DNA from: JANYHF01 sp031393505
Lineage (GTDB): Bacteria > Pseudomonadota > Alphaproteobacteria > Rhizobiales > Hyphomicrobiaceae
Assembly: GCA_031393505.1 (NCBI GenBank)
Contig: JANMVX010000345.1
Span: 1 to 14,867, forward strand
Length of the DNA: 14,867 nt
Direction of reading: 5' to 3'
The position numbers and the translations under genes are program-made. Shown here piece by piece: positions 14,422-14,867 of the stretch. The notes beneath the pieces were generated by a model. That model saw nothing but the letters and a program-made list of their open reading frames with translations, made no database searches and was not told the origin of the DNA. Each line of letters begins with the position of its first letter. Position 1 is the stretch's first letter.

Positions 14422-14867
14422 GGCACGAAGGCGGCCCCCGGGGCGCACGTCGTCTACCTGGGCGACGGGGTCGCCGGGACGGTCGAGGCGAACCCGCAGG
14501 CGGCCGCCGTGCGCCTGGAGGAGGCGTACAAGCTCGCCGCGAAGGCGGTCACGGTCCACGCCGTCGCGCTCGGCAGCAGCTTCGAGTCCGGGGTGCTGGC
14601 GAAGCTCGCGTCGCTCGGCGGCGGGTCGAGCCGGCGCGTCTCCGGCGACCAGACGCCGACCAAGGTCGCGCTCGACATCCTGGGCGAGGTCACCCGGCCG
14701 CCGGTGCGCAACGTCAAGGTCGCGTTCACCGGGCTGAAGACGGCGCGGGTCTACCCCGAGGTGCTGCCGAACCTGACCCCCGGCACGCAACGGGTGCTGC
14801 TCGGCCGCTACCTGCCGGAGGGCACCGACCAGAAGGGCGAGGTGATCGTCACCGGGACGCAGGCCGG
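14422..14867 (+). CDS. Partial VIT/vWA-domain protein, planctomycete-like, open at the right edge
   Basis: A plus-strand frame is open from just after a stop at 14308-14310 to the window end; recognisable protein begins near 14422. It reads as the second half of a von Willebrand A domain (AHVVYLGDGV, then VTVHAVALGSSFESGVLAKLASLGGGSSRR). A downstream region follows (VKVAFTGLKTARVYPEVLPN, TPGTQRVLLGRYLPEG, GEVIVTGTQAG) like that in large VIT/vWA surface or secreted proteins of planctomycetes. The VIT domain and the first MIDAS part (DxSxS) are missing, and no start codon with a ribosome site is visible, so the 5' end looks cut off rather than natural. Of 148 full codons, 147 end in G or C, unlike the neighbouring genes. 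It is probably a chimeric contig end or a recent insertion. Domain call is moderate; taxonomic call is inferred from resemblance. Confidence 0.7.

Noticed and set aside
14354..14737. 127-residue plus-strand frame
   Set aside because: Arg/Ser/Pro-rich shadow of the vWA frame, with no family features.
14290..14790. 166-residue minus-strand frame at the right end
   Set aside because: Most of it is the reverse of the vWA coding frame and reads as Arg/Asp/Gly-rich shadow. Only the last ~30 codons (14290 to about 14385) might be the tail of a real gene, too short to call.
1..14867. CRISPR array, tRNA, rRNA, transposase or prophage genes
   Set aside because: I saw no regularly spaced repeats, no tRNA-like cloverleaf and no mobile-element protein in any frame.

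Overview
The window is a high-GC bacterial segment, mostly on the minus strand, that reads as a chromosome of an alphaproteobacterium, most likely Hyphomicrobiales (Rhizobiales). The main reasons are the murJ/trpS neighbourhood, a TSUP permease paired with a TIGR02186/Alph_Pro_TM protein, a PodJ-like polar-factor architecture, rhizobial-style palindromic repeats in gene gaps, and a perfect TTAA-N7-TTAA (CtrA-type) site. The last ~450 bases do not fit this picture.

Layout. 1-140: REP-like palindromes. 141-3991 (minus strand): murJ (lipid II flippase), then an omptin outer-membrane protease, then trpS. A 13-bp hairpin lies between omptin and trpS and partly covers the trpS Shine-Dalgarno. 4184-7433 (plus strand): a two-gene DNA-repair unit, the ligase-associated DEXH helicase and the PdeM phosphoesterase/endonuclease. 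The two genes overlap by 8 bases and both appear to start at TTG. 7429-7553: a nested palindrome that contains the pdeM stop codon. 7562-9285 (minus strand): a TauE/SafE (TSUP) permease followed after 2 bases by a TIGR02186 membrane-anchored protein. 9286-9676: a promoter candidate and a second cluster of REP-like palindromes. 9677-12505 (minus strand): a 942-residue PodJ-like protein (coiled coil, one membrane segment, Sel1 repeats, peptidoglycan-binding domain). 12836-13357 (plus strand): uraD. 13438-14181 (minus strand): an outer-membrane beta-barrel protein with a structured leader and a CtrA-type site upstream. 14422-14867: the 3'-open fragment of a VIT/vWA-type protein with planctomycete-like sequence and almost 100% G/C at third codon positions.

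Functionally, most genes concern the envelope (MurJ, omptin, beta-barrel, PodJ-like protein, TSUP permease) or housekeeping and repair (TrpS, helicase/PdeM, UraD). There is no CRISPR array, no tRNA or rRNA, no transposase and no obvious phage. I see no clear multi-gene system that is new. The best leads are the foreign-looking right end, the omptin between murJ and trpS with altered LPS-site residues, the CtrA-type site and folded leader of the beta-barrel gene, and the palindrome that ends pdeM.
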